64,000 bases of DNA from CAIXPS01 sp034430115 (lineage in GTDB: Bacteria; Chloroflexota; Anaerolineae; J036; Brachytrichaceae), in contig DAOUFG010000021.1 of assembly GCA_034430115.1 (NCBI GenBank), positions 62,001 to 126,000 of the forward strand. The letters run 5' to 3'. Position 1 is the first letter of the stretch; each line of letters begins with the position of its first letter. Below the pieces are notes generated by a model that worked only from the letters and a program-made list of their open reading frames with translations, searched no databases and was not told where the DNA came from. The translations under genes and the position numbers were made by a program. This document shows, piece after piece, positions 36,058 to 45,215 of this stretch.

Positions 36058-36504
36058 GTGACAGAATCCGGACTAAACCAACTAGTTGCTCAAATATTGG
36101 CGATTCTTGCACCAGCGATGCCTCATTTACAAGAAATAGCAAAGGGGGCAGCCTCGACTGCTGGTACGGTAATTGCGAACAAAGCGCATATATTACTTAA
36201 CAATATCCGCGAGCGGTTTACAAGAGAGAAGGACGAGGAAGCTGTTCAGACGCTTCAACTCTACACAAAAAACCCCAAGCGGTTTGAAGGTGCACTAGCT
36301 GAGATTCTTCTAACGACGCTGCAGAAGCACCCCGAATTTGCCCAAGAGATCAGCGAGCTTCTAGCCGAACCTTCACTCCAGGAAGTGATAGCTAAGAACG
36401 ATTCTGAAGTACATCGCATCGAACTTTCACTCTCGGGCGTTGGCATACAACGAATTATCACAGATAATAGCACCGTAACCGATGTAAAGATAACAAAGAA
36501 ATAA
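36058..36504 (+). CDS. small partner protein of the STAND NTPase
   Basis: 148 residues, not recognised. Start GTG 36058 after GCAGGAG, 47 nt past the STAND stop. Residues ~8-45 form an amphipathic hydrophobic helix (LVAQILAILAPAMPHLQEIA, then small residues). A charged region (RERFTREKDEEAV) leads to a second helical block ending in FAQEISELLAE. The last ~35 residues are beta-rich (RIELSLSGVGIQRIITDNST), like the short strand tails found on some NLR-associated adaptors. AT content matches the STAND gene and not the flanks. It may be an effector or adaptor: a membrane-disturbing N-terminal helix would fit, but that is inference. Confidence 0.7.
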   Translation: MTESGLNQLVAQILAILAPAMPHLQEIAKGAASTAGTVIANKAHILLNNIRERFTREKDEEAVQTLQLYTKNPKRFEGALAEILLTTLQKHPEFAQEISELLAEPSLQEVIAKNDSEVHRIELSLSGVGIQRIITDNSTVTDVKITKK

Positions 36505-36685
36505 ACGCTTGCACAGGCTTTGAAACTTAAGCTTTCGCTAAAGCTGTGGCATCGGGCACATTCACTGTTTTGGGAGATTGGCCTAAGTGCCCTATAGGAC
36601 GTGGCCCTTATGGGAACTACTAGCCCACTGGTATCTACTGAGTGATGAGATTACACCCATACCATATTCTTACGTTTTACGTACC

Positions 36686-38920
36686 ATGAGCCAACCAAAA
36701 CTACGCACACAAGCGGAGCGCAAGAATCAATGGATCGCGCGCCTGATTCCCGGCGCGACCTTCGATACGCTCCCGCACGACTGGTCGATTCACGTTGCCG
36801 GCGACCTGGGCCTGGCACTGCAATTCAGCGCGGGGGGCGTCTCCGTGCGCAGCCTGCACGACCTGAAGTTGGGCCGCGAACTGGCGGCGCCTAAGCCCGC
36901 GCCGCTGTTCACCCTCGGCCTGCACAATGGCGAGGGTGAATTGCTCGTCAATGCCGAAGCGGGCTGGCAACAAACGCACGTCCGCAGCGCCCGGCACGGT
37001 TTCGTGCTGGAGTGGAGCCACCCGCTGGACGAGCGCATCGGGCCGCTGACGGTAAGACTATCAGCCACACTCGACGCGCGCAGTTCGGCCATGCGCTGGA
37101 CGTTGCGCGTCACGAATAGCGGCTCCGCCTGGGGCGTGTGGCGCGTGATCTTCCCCCAGATAGCCTTGAGCAAGTTCGACGAGCACGCCGTGGTACTCCT
37201 CCCGAATGGGCCGGGCGAACTGAAGCGCGGCGCGTGGGACGAGGCTTATACCTATCAGCAACCCTATGGTCAGGCCTGGTGCACCATGCAATTGCTGGCC
37301 GCATACGCCGAGACGACCATGCGTTCGCAGGCGACGGGGCTCTACTTGGCTGTGCATGACCCGCACGGCAGCACCAAAGACATCAGCGCCCAAAGCGACC
37401 CGCCAAATTCGGCGCTCACGCTGGCCTACGACACTCCCGCCCCTAACATGGGGCTGCCAGGCAACGGCTTCACCTTCAGCGGCGAGGCGGTGTGGCAATT
37501 GTTGCGCGGCGATTGGTATGACGCGGCGCAAATCTATCGCGCCTGGGCCAGCCAGCACGCGCGCTGGTGGCCCAAGCTTGGCCCCGCAGGCCGCAGCGAT
37601 ACGCCGGCCTGGATGCGCGAACTCAGCGCCTGGGTGCAAGCCGGGTTCGTGCCCGGCACCACCAATGGGCTCGCCCCCAGCGACAGCCTTGCACCGGTGA
37701 AGCGCTTCCACGAACTGGTGGACGTGCCCGTCGCATTGCACTGGTACGCCTGGCACCAGATTCCCTTCGACAACGACTATCCGCACTACTTCCCGGCCAA
37801 AGAAGGCTTTGCGGAAGCCGTGCGCGAGTTGCAGCAAACGGGCGTGTACATCATGCCCTACATCAATGGCCGCCTGTGGGATACGCGCGACCATGGCACG
37901 GAAGACTTCGAGTTTAGCGCGCTCGCCCTGCCCGCCGCCACCAAAGACGAACATGGCGAGCCCTATACCGAAAGCTATGGCAGCAAAGAAGCCGACAACA
38001 CGCCAGTGAAGCTGGCTGTGATGTGCCCCACCACAAAACTATGGCAAACGCGCGTGCACGACATCGTGATGCGGTTGATCAACGAGGTCGGCGTGGATAG
38101 CGTCTACATCGACCAGGTCGCCGCCGCCAAACCCACCCTGTGCATGGACGCGACGCACGAGCACCCACTAGGCGGGGGGCACTGGTGGAACGAAGGGTAT
38201 TACCAGATGATCGGGCGCATCCAGGCCGAGCTGCCGGAAGGGCGCATGATCACCACCGAGTGCAACGCCGAGGCTTTCATCCCCTGGTTCGACGGCTACC
38301 TGACCTGGCACTGGCAACTTGACAACATGGTGCCCGTCTTCCCAGCTATCTACGGCGGCACCGTGCAGACCTTCGGGCGCGCCTACGACGGGAATGCCCT
38401 GGCCAAGCGCATGAAGGCCGGGCAACAACTCGTCTTTGGCGAACAAATCGGCTGGTTCAACCCCGCCATCATCGAAGACCCAAGCATGGCCGACTACCTG
38501 CGCCAGGTGATCCGCCTGCGCCACGCGCTGCGACGTTACTTCTACGCCGGGCGGATGCTGCGCCCGCCGCAACTGAGCGCGGTGCCGCAAGTGAAAGCCG
38601 ATTGGCAGTTCGCCCTGGTCAGTGGTGACGACTGGGTGACCACGGATGCCGTGATGAGCGGCGCGTGGGCGCTGCCGGGTGAACGCCGGGCGGTGTTGCT
38701 GTCTGTGAACGTGAGCGACGAGCCTGTGACGGCGACGTTCGATTTCGACGCCCAGCGCGACCTGGCCGCCGCCGGGTATGACAAGCGCGGCGCACAATTG
38801 CGCGCCCGCGTGCTCACCAACGAGCCTTATCCCACCACGCCGGAGGCGCTGCCTGCCCGCCGCAAGGTCACGCTCACCTTCCCTGCACGACAGGCGATGG
38901 CCTGGGAAGTGAGTTGGTAA
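36686..38920 (+). CDS. DUF6259-type glycoside-hydrolase-like protein
   Basis: 744 residues. The N-terminal ~270 residues are a beta-sandwich of galactose-mutarotase type. The centre is a TIM barrel with VPVALHWYAWHQIPFDNDYP, then GVYIMPYINGRLWD, VDSVYIDQVAA and ITTECNAEAF. Asp in YIDQ and Glu in TTECN sit where related GH36/GH31-clan enzymes have their carboxylates. The C-terminal ~130 residues form a beta domain (RRAVLLSVNVSDEPVTATF). The family is not biochemically settled. ATG 36686 has no SD; the frame also extends up to 36587, but that part is low-complexity. It ends at a strong terminator. Confidence 0.78.
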   Translation: MSQPKLRTQAERKNQWIARLIPGATFDTLPHDWSIHVAGDLGLALQFSAGGVSVRSLHDLKLGRELAAPKPAPLFTLGLHNGEGELLVNAEAGWQQTHVRSARHGFVLEWSHPLDERIGPLTVRLSATLDARSSAMRWTLRVTNSGSAWGVWRVIFPQIALSKFDEHAVVLLPNGPGELKRGAWDEAYTYQQPYGQAWCTMQLLAAYAETTMRSQATGLYLAVHDPHGSTKDISAQSDPPNSALTLAYDTPAPNMGLPGNGFTFSGEAVWQLLRGDWYDAAQIYRAWASQHARWWPKLGPAGRSDTPAWMRELSAWVQAGFVPGTTNGLAPSDSLAPVKRFHELVDVPVALHWYAWHQIPFDNDYPHYFPAKEGFAEAVRELQQTGVYIMPYINGRLWDTRDHGTEDFEFSALALPAATKDEHGEPYTESYGSKEADNTPVKLAVMCPTTKLWQTRVHDIVMRLINEVGVDSVYIDQVAAAKPTLCMDATHEHPLGGGHWWNEGYYQMIGRIQAELPEGRMITTECNAEAFIPWFDGYLTWHWQLDNMVPVFPAIYGGTVQTFGRAYDGNALAKRMKAGQQLVFGEQIGWFNPAIIEDPSMADYLRQVIRLRHALRRYFYAGRMLRPPQLSAVPQVKADWQFALVSGDDWVTTDAVMSGAWALPGERRAVLLSVNVSDEPVTATFDFDAQRDLAAAGYDKRGAQLRARVLTNEPYPTTPEALPARRKVTLTFPARQAMAWEVSW

Positions 38921-38922
38921 GC

Positions 38923-38983
38923 GAAAAAAACTCCGGGGTCTCAAACCGAACTTCGGTTAGCCAGACCCCGGAGGTTTTTGTTT
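38923..38983. terminator. bidirectional terminator between convergent genes
   Basis: CTCCGGGGTCT (38931-38941) pairs with AGACCCCGGAG (38963-38973), with an internal AACCGAA/TTCGGTT helix. T-runs follow on both strands (GTTTTTG on plus; seven T residues on minus). It serves both DUF6259 and the VanW gene. Confidence 0.9.
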
Positions 38984-39029
38984 CTTCTCACCCCGTTGCA
39001 CTACGTGATGCCGTTTATAGAATCTCCCA

Positions 39030-40904
39030 CTACTGCACTGCCCCGGATGAGCTTACACCCGTGCGGACCTCGGCGCCCTCGGGCGGCGTGAATCCCGGCC
39101 CGTAGCGATATACCGCCTGCCAGGGCACGTATTTGCTCACCAGGTCTTCATCGATCAGCACTTCGCCGTTGCGCGTGACGGTGCGATGAGAAACGATCTT
39201 CGCGCCATCCACGGCGTAGTCCACCTTCACCGCCTTGCCCGCCGCGACCTCGTTGTCGGGGTCCGGCTCGTAGATGTCCGGGCCATGCGCCACCACGTCA
39301 CTGATCACCGGCGTGGCAAACGTCACCTGCCGGCCATCGGACGTGCCATAGAACTTGAACGTGAGGGTGGCCGCAGATTGATTGAAGTACGTCTCGATCA
39401 AAAGATAAGAATCGCTATCGTTGACGAATTTCAGATCGACATAGGGCGAAAAGACGGTCGCATCGTACCCCGGCCCCATGCCGCGTTCATAATAGCTCAC
39501 CCGGTAGCCATGCGGGTAGCGCTCGACGATCGGGAAGCCCGCCCGCAACGCCGCCTGGTAGGCCGTGGTGGATACCTGGCACACGCCGCCGCCCACGCCT
39601 TTCAACGTGCGGTCGCCCACGATCACCAACCCCTCTTCATATCCGTCGTCGGTGGATACGTCACCCAGGTAATGATTGAACGAGAACGTCGCGTGCGGCG
39701 CCACCACCAGGCCGTGAAAGTGAGAGGCCGCCACCTTCACGTTCGTCAAGCGCGCCGAAGTGGAACCTTTGAAATAAGTGGTCGCTTCGGTGATCAATTC
39801 GGTGATGCCAAGTTGCTGGGCGGTGGCGTCGGTGTTCACCGCCGGCTCCACCGTGTTCACCACCAGCGATACGTTGCGCTGGTCGCCGTTCAAAGCCGCC
39901 GCAATCGCATCCAGCGTGGCATCCACGTTCAACGAACGCCCGGCGCGCGAAGGCGCGATGTTCACCAGCGTCGCCGTCGCGTCGTCAAAGGTAAAGCGCG
40001 CATCCTGCACGTCGCGATCCACGGCAGGTGCCAGTTTCTCAATCATCGGGCGCAACGCCTCGCGGTTTAGCGCGGTGGTCAGGCTGATCTGACTGCCCTG
40101 CACCTGCTGCGTAACGGTGACGAACTGTCCCAGGTCCGTGCCGCGAATGCGAAAGGCTTCCTCGCCGGCGATTGGGTTATCGTTCTCGTCCCACTTGGGC
40201 ACCATAATCACCAGGTCCTGCGCAACGATGCGCTTGGCGGCCTCCACGGCCGGCGCGGCGCTGGTGACCCTGGGTTGCAGGTCGTTCATCGGCAGGTTTA
40301 GCGTGACGTTTTTGCCGCCCACAATGGCGGCCTGCACCAACACGAATGACGTATCCACATTCAACGCGGAGCCCGTCTGGGCCGCCACTTCCTGCACGCT
40401 GCCATTTTCAAATACAAAAGAGGCGTCTTTCGGATCGCGCTGCACTTCCGTCGCAAGCCGCTGCAATGTGGCACGCAGCGCGCCGTCATCCATCTGCACC
40501 ACCGGCGCCACCTGCACGCCGTTCCACCAGGCGTCCAGTTGGTGAGCGAGATTCGCCATCAGGCCCGCATCGCGCCCCACGTTCAGCGCGCGTTGCGCCG
40601 TCGCGGCAGGGTCCAGCCCGGCCCCAAAATCGGCCGGGCGCAAGTTCACCACGTGCCCCGCCACGTTTAGCGTGAGCGCGGGCGTGCGGAAGAAGGTGGC
40701 CTTCTCCTGTGCGACCTTGAAAATCTCCTCGGCGGTCATGCCGCTCAGGTCCACCCCTTGCAAGTGCACGCCGGGGTAGGCGCGGCCGGTATAAGAAACT
40801 TCAAAGGCCACCACCCCGCCTACGAGGCCGCCAATTACTAATACCAAACAGAGGGCAACAAGAAGAGCAGGTAATGAGGATGATTTACGAGCAGGCGATC
40901 TCAT
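39030..40904 (-). CDS. VanW-family protein with peptidoglycan-binding-like domains
   Basis: 624 residues. One N-terminal TM helix (LPALLVALCLVLVIGGLVGGVVAF) anchors the protein, with the rest outside. Residues ~60-400 hold two or three repeats of the PG_binding_4 type (opening AYPGVHLQGVDLSGMTAEE). The VanW domain follows with GVGGGVCQVSTTAYQAAL and ERYPHGYRVSYYERGMGPG. Related proteins act in cell-wall metabolism and occur beside glycopeptide resistance genes in some species, but here no van genes are near. The VanW Cys is present. The ATG is preceded by TACGAT 8 nt upstream and no SD, so it is probably leaderless; a longer in-frame start at 41051 would overlap the aldolase gene. Confidence 0.9.
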   Translation of the reverse strand: MRSPARKSSSLPALLVALCLVLVIGGLVGGVVAFEVSYTGRAYPGVHLQGVDLSGMTAEEIFKVAQEKATFFRTPALTLNVAGHVVNLRPADFGAGLDPAATAQRALNVGRDAGLMANLAHQLDAWWNGVQVAPVVQMDDGALRATLQRLATEVQRDPKDASFVFENGSVQEVAAQTGSALNVDTSFVLVQAAIVGGKNVTLNLPMNDLQPRVTSAAPAVEAAKRIVAQDLVIMVPKWDENDNPIAGEEAFRIRGTDLGQFVTVTQQVQGSQISLTTALNREALRPMIEKLAPAVDRDVQDARFTFDDATATLVNIAPSRAGRSLNVDATLDAIAAALNGDQRNVSLVVNTVEPAVNTDATAQQLGITELITEATTYFKGSTSARLTNVKVAASHFHGLVVAPHATFSFNHYLGDVSTDDGYEEGLVIVGDRTLKGVGGGVCQVSTTAYQAALRAGFPIVERYPHGYRVSYYERGMGPGYDATVFSPYVDLKFVNDSDSYLLIETYFNQSAATLTFKFYGTSDGRQVTFATPVISDVVAHGPDIYEPDPDNEVAAGKAVKVDYAVDGAKIVSHRTVTRNGEVLIDEDLVSKYVPWQAVYRYGPGFTPPEGAEVRTGVSSSGAVQ

Positions 40905-41004
40905 AGCGACAAATCGTACCAGCAACCCGCCGCCCGCTACCCACCGCTCATCATTCGATAGAGCTACCGATGATATACGGTGGATAGTGGGCGGACAATG
41001 TCGA

Positions 41005-41673
41005 TCACACGGCAACCTCACCACGCGCCTGTAATAACAGGCGTTGCGCATGCTGGGAAACGGCTTCCCAGTCGTTTGTATCCATCAATGCGGGCGGGAG
41101 CAACTCCGCGCCCAGGCCCACCAGTTGCACGCCGGCTTTCAGATAGTCACTCGCCTCGCGCGCAGTAACCATCCCGCTCACCCAAAGCGGGATCTCGGGC
41201 AGCGGCCCGCGAATCGCGCGGATGTAGGCCGGCCCACCGACGCTGCCGGCAGGGCTGATCTTCACCACGTGCGCCCCCATGCGCCAGGCGTGCACAATCT
41301 CCGTCATCGTCAAGCCGGCGGGGATGGCCACCACCCCTGCATCTCGACAAGGCCGGATGATATCCGTCTCACAAATCGGCGACACAACGAACTGTGCGCC
41401 GTTCTCGATACAACGTAGGGCGTCGGGCGTGTTCATCACGGTGCCCGCGCCAATCATGACGGCATTACTCACCTGGGCCGCCAGGTCTTTGATGACGTCC
41501 AGCGCGCCAGGAATTGTGAGTGTTATTTCGATCATGCGGAACCCTGCTTGCATCAAAGCCTGGGCCCCCTTCAACGCATGCTCACTGCTATTCACCCGTA
41601 TGATGGCAACGTATTTTTCTGCGAACATCCCGCGGACGCGGGTTTCGATAGGCGACATTGTTTGTGTTGACAT
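41005..41673 (-). CDS. eda: KDPG / 4-hydroxy-2-oxoglutarate aldolase
   Basis: 222 residues, the family length. Cleaves KDPG to pyruvate and glyceraldehyde 3-phosphate (Entner-Doudoroff), or 4-hydroxy-2-oxoglutarate to pyruvate and glyoxylate. The catalytic base Glu49 lies in MIEITLTIPG; the Schiff-base Lys138 in GAHVVKISPAG; the phosphate or carboxylate loop is in PAGSVGG. The usual KFFPA of KDPG enzymes reads KISPA here, so the substrate might differ. Its ATG shares one base with the stop of citrate synthase (TAATG), implying strict co-translation. Confidence 0.88.
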   Translation of the reverse strand: MSTQTMSPIETRVRGMFAEKYVAIIRVNSSEHALKGAQALMQAGFRMIEITLTIPGALDVIKDLAAQVSNAVMIGAGTVMNTPDALRCIENGAQFVVSPICETDIIRPCRDAGVVAIPAGLTMTEIVHAWRMGAHVVKISPAGSVGGPAYIRAIRGPLPEIPLWVSGMVTAREASDYLKAGVQLVGLGAELLPPALMDTNDWEAVSQHAQRLLLQARGEVAV

Positions 41674-42872
41674 TAGCGTTCTGCCAGTGCTACGTAATGT
41701 AGGTCACGCGGTCCGATATATTCCGATTGCGGTCGGATCAGCGCATTGTCTCCATATTGTTCCACAACATGCGCACTCCAGCCAGCCACGCGCGAGCAAG
41801 CGAACATAGGCGTGAACAGGTCGATTGGAATGCCCAGGTAATAGAGCATACTAGCACTATAGAAATCCACGTTGGGGTATAGCTCGCGGTGGCGCAAGAT
41901 GGAAAGCGCCAGCTTGAGCGACATTTCATAGTACTTTGGCATGTTCACTTTGCGTCCCAGCCGTTCCGCCCAGTAGTTCAGATGCCGGGCGCGCGGGTCC
42001 ATATTCTTATAAATGCGATGCCCAAAACCCATGATCTTGCGCTTCTGGGCAAATGCCTCGTCCACCCAGCTATCGACGCGGTCGATCTCGTCGATCTCCA
42101 TCAGCGTGAGCATGGTGGCCTCGTTCGCGCCGCCGTGCAGTGGGCCCTTGAGCGCCGCCAGCGCCGAAGTGACGGACGAGTGCAGGTCGGCCTGCGTGCT
42201 GGCGACGACGCGCGCCGTGAAGGTGCTGGCATTCATACCGTGATCGGCCAACAAAACAAAATAGGCATTCAATGCCGCAACAAAATCTTGATCCGGCTCC
42301 TCGCCGGTGAGCATATAAAGCGCATTTGCCGCGTGCGAAAGGCGCGGGTTCGCCGCAATCGGCGCCTGCCCATTGCGGATGCGGTGATAGGCCGCGCAAA
42401 TCACAGGCAACTGGGCAATCAGGCGAATCGCTTTGCGACGCGTCGATTCAACGCCGATGTCTTCCACTTCCGGGTCGAAAAACGCCAGCGCCGAAACACT
42501 CGTGCGCAGCACTTCCATCGGCACGGTATCGCGCGGCAACTGCGCCAGGAGATCATACATCGGCGCAGGCAGCCAACGATTGGCAACCAAGCGGAAATTA
42601 AAGTCGCTCAATTCCGCCGTATTGGGAAGACGCCCAAACAGCAGCAAATACGCAACTTCCTCGTACTGCGCGCGCTCGGCCAATTCGTGAATATTGATGC
42701 CACGATAAAGCAAAGTGCTCGTTGGCCCATCCACCGAGCTGATGCCCGTTTGGACGGCGACAATCCCAGCCAACCCTTTGACAAATGCGGGCTTCGATGA
42801 GGGCGCAGGCGCAGCGGACGTGGCAACGACTTCTGCTTTATCATTCACGGACCGTGCGGTAGTGGTTGACAT
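41673..42872 (-). CDS. citrate synthase / 2-methylcitrate synthase family protein
   Basis: 399 residues. Condenses oxaloacetate with acetyl-CoA (or propionyl-CoA). Catalytic residues are His246 in PLHGGANE, His285 in GFGHRIYK and Asp336 in NVDFYSA; DHGMNASTFTARVVAST is the other signature. A ~28-residue Ala/Ser-rich N-terminal extension precedes the usual GLAGIVAVQT. The SD GAGGAGG lies 8 nt before the ATG. It overlaps the aldolase gene by one base. The pairing suggests a link between TCA entry and sugar acid or glyoxylate carbon; citrate and methylcitrate synthases cannot be told apart from this alone. Confidence 0.92.
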   Translation of the reverse strand: MSTTTARSVNDKAEVVATSAAPAPSSKPAFVKGLAGIVAVQTGISSVDGPTSTLLYRGINIHELAERAQYEEVAYLLLFGRLPNTAELSDFNFRLVANRWLPAPMYDLLAQLPRDTVPMEVLRTSVSALAFFDPEVEDIGVESTRRKAIRLIAQLPVICAAYHRIRNGQAPIAANPRLSHAANALYMLTGEEPDQDFVAALNAYFVLLADHGMNASTFTARVVASTQADLHSSVTSALAALKGPLHGGANEATMLTLMEIDEIDRVDSWVDEAFAQKRKIMGFGHRIYKNMDPRARHLNYWAERLGRKVNMPKYYEMSLKLALSILRHRELYPNVDFYSASMLYYLGIPIDLFTPMFACSRVAGWSAHVVEQYGDNALIRPQSEYIGPRDLHYVALAER

Positions 42873-43028
42873 ATAACAGCCTCCTCAAAATCCTTAAAAA
42901 AACCGACACAACTTCACGGTTTGTCATTCAGTCTACGGTCACGATTGATCGGAGGAATTATAAGCGGAATCATAGAGGGGTCAAGAATTGGTCGGAGAAA
43001 TTGTTGATTTCCTGGTAAGACCCGCCCT

Positions 43029-43034
43029 TATAAT
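43029..43034 (+). promoter_or_regulatory. -10 TATAAT for a leaderless transcript
   Basis: A perfect TATAAT ends 10 nt before GTG 43045. With a start site near 43042 the mRNA has almost no leader. The -35 candidate TTGATT (43004-43009) has a long 19-nt spacer. Confidence 0.6.
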
Positions 43035-43044
43035 TCCAGACACC

Positions 43045-43770
43045 GTGCAAAGAATCGCTGCTTGCCTATTATTGCCCGTTGCCGCGCTAGTGCTGGCGGT
43101 GCTCCTCGCGTTGCCGAGGGCGATGCCCGCTGCGGCCATAACGGCCAACGCGCCACCCACCCCCGATGCACAGCAGTTGCGGCATGACATATTAAGCGAC
43201 CCCAACCTGCAACAACGCGAGGCAACCGTCACACCCTCGCCCGTGCAATTGCCCGACCTTCCGCCCATCAACCTGTCCTTCTTACGTTGGGTTTTCATCG
43301 GCGCAGGCGCGGTGCTCATCATCATCCTGATCGCCTTGCTCGGGCCGCTCATTTTCCACTTCTTCAGCCAGCGCCGCCGGCGGCGCGCCCAAAGCAACCC
43401 CGGCGACGAACTGGCGATTGCCACGTCGGAAGAAGCTGTTCAACGCGCGCAAGAGGCTTCGGCCCTGCAAGACTATCGCCAGGCTCTGCGCCTGCTCTAC
43501 CTGGCGTCGTTGCTCAAGCTGGATGAAATCGGCGCGCTGCGCTACGATCACGCGCTAACCAACCGCGAATATGTGCGCCGGGTGGCGCTAAGGCCTGCAC
43601 TGGCAGATGCGCTGCGCCCTGTGGTTGAGACGTTCGACGACGTGTGGTATGGCTACCGGCCACTCACATCCGAAGGGTATGCCACCTTCGCCGCACAGGT
43701 GGATACATTGATGAAAACGGCGGAGAATGGTGAGGCATCCGGTGAAGAGAAGGTGGAGACAGGCGCTTGA
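43045..43770 (+). CDS. DUF4129-domain membrane protein
   Basis: 241 residues from GTG 43045, chosen because TATAAT lies 10 nt upstream; the frame is open back to TTG 42988. Residues ~3-30 are a signal-like helix, ending AMPAAAIT. A second TM helix (residues ~78-100) follows a Pro-rich loop. The cytoplasmic C-terminal ~120 residues are DUF4129: ALRLLYLASLLKLDEIGALRYD, LTNREYVRRV and FDDVWYGYRPL. In many bacteria DUF4129 genes sit with DUF4350, MoxR and DUF58 genes. The next gene starts inside this one's stop (TTGA). Confidence 0.82.
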   Translation: MQRIAACLLLPVAALVLAVLLALPRAMPAAAITANAPPTPDAQQLRHDILSDPNLQQREATVTPSPVQLPDLPPINLSFLRWVFIGAGAVLIIILIALLGPLIFHFFSQRRRRRAQSNPGDELAIATSEEAVQRAQEASALQDYRQALRLLYLASLLKLDEIGALRYDHALTNREYVRRVALRPALADALRPVVETFDDVWYGYRPLTSEGYATFAAQVDTLMKTAENGEASGEEKVETGA

Positions 43771-44954
43771 AGAACAAATCGGACCTGCGCATCATGCTGG
43801 GCATGTTCGGGCTGCTGACCATCGCGGCAATTGCGACACTTGCGCTTCAACTTGGCACGCCCGACGGCCCACCCCTCAGCACACACGCCTACGGGATCAC
43901 TGGTGGCGTGGTGCTGGCGCGTTGGGCCGAGGCGTTGGGCTACCGTGTGAAGCAGGTGGAAGGCCGGCCCTACCAATTGTCAAACGAGATGCACCTGCTG
44001 TTTATGCTGCAACCGAACGAGCGTTACGCGCTTTCGGATGCGGAATTATCACAGCTTGAACAATGGGTGCGCAACGGCGGCACGCTGGTCGTGGCCGTGG
44101 AAGGCAACGTGTACTACCCCTTCTCGCGGCATGGCCCAAGCCAATATGCAAGTGGCGACACGAGCGCCCTGCACACATTCGGGTTCGACCTGGAGCGCTA
44201 TGGCTTCATCGACGACAGCAACCCCGCCAAGGTGCGCATGACCCGCCCCTTTGCCTCCGAGCCACTGGCAGACGACTTCGTCATCCGTTCAGGCGATACA
44301 CTCCAGTTGCCCATCGGCGCACAACAACTGGCCGCAGTGCAAACACAGCCGCTCATCGCCATGCGCCTGTTGGGCAGCGGGCGAGTGATTGCATTCTCCA
44401 CCGTGTATCCCTTCACCAACGAAGGGCTGCGCGACGACGACGACGCGCGCATTGTCTTGAACCTGTTACGCCTGGCCCCACCGGGCGGCATCATCGGGTT
44501 CGACGAATATCAGCACGGTTCGCGCCAGGCGGCTTCGCTGATGACCTGGCTGCTCAGCACACCGGCCGGGCTGGCGGTGACGCTGGCGCTGGCACTGGTC
44601 GTCATCTATATTCTATGGACCAGCCGGCGCATGGGGCGCGTTTTCGTCCCGCCGGAGCTGCGCATTCGCCGCCAACCCAGCGAATACGTCACGGCGATGG
44701 CCAACCTGGCCCGCGCCGCAGGACAGGCCGACGCAACGCTATTAGCCTATCACGACACGTTGAAGCAACGTCTGGGCAGGCCCTATCGCATCAGCAGCAC
44801 ACTGGCCGACGATGTGTTTGTGACGGAACTGCACAAGGCGAACCCTGCCGTACAGGCTGAGCGCCTGCGCACGCTCTTGCAAGCGCTCGCACGTGGGCAC
44901 GTCTCGCGTGCAGAGTTTGTGCGCCTAACCAAAGAAGCGAGCGAATTCAACTGA
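43767..44954 (+). CDS. DUF4350-domain membrane protein
   Basis: 395 residues; TTG start overlaps the previous stop (TTGA). One N-terminal TM helix (MLGMFGLLTIAAIATLALQ) and a second near residue 275 (LAVTLALALVVIYILW) flank an extracellular domain. That domain has the DUF4350 features WAEALGYRVKQVEG, LEQWVRNGGTLVVA and IAFSTVYPFTNEGLRDDDDARIVLNLL, as in gliding/ABC-type GldG-like families. The C-terminal part is cytoplasmic and helical. MoxR/DUF58 partners are not present nearby. Confidence 0.82.
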   Translation: MKNKSDLRIMLGMFGLLTIAAIATLALQLGTPDGPPLSTHAYGITGGVVLARWAEALGYRVKQVEGRPYQLSNEMHLLFMLQPNERYALSDAELSQLEQWVRNGGTLVVAVEGNVYYPFSRHGPSQYASGDTSALHTFGFDLERYGFIDDSNPAKVRMTRPFASEPLADDFVIRSGDTLQLPIGAQQLAAVQTQPLIAMRLLGSGRVIAFSTVYPFTNEGLRDDDDARIVLNLLRLAPPGGIIGFDEYQHGSRQAASLMTWLLSTPAGLAVTLALALVVIYILWTSRRMGRVFVPPELRIRRQPSEYVTAMANLARAAGQADATLLAYHDTLKQRLGRPYRISSTLADDVFVTELHKANPAVQAERLRTLLQALARGHVSRAEFVRLTKEASEFN

Positions 44955-45215
44955 TTCGCCATACATTCCCTATTCATCGGCCATTTAGGAAGGTCCTTTG
45001 CGCCCACTACACCTGTTGCGAAAGCACAACATGAAGGATGTTCTTCCGACATCCTTCCGCAGAAATCCTCGCACACAATTACAATAGAGAGCCAGAACAA
45101 CTTGCAGGGGCACCGCCAGCCCTGGAGCAGCAATCGCATCGACCATCCATTAGGAGGCTGATGCGCACATCGATTATCACTTTTCGACAAAGTATATGAT
45201 GGCAAGGGTCTCGTA
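44955..45215 (+). other. intergenic region with hairpin
   Basis: A stem AAGGATGT/ACATCCTT at 45032-45054 may end the DUF4350 transcript although no T-run follows. TATATG at ~45193 is the likely -10 of the next gene. Nothing else is supported. Confidence 0.35.
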
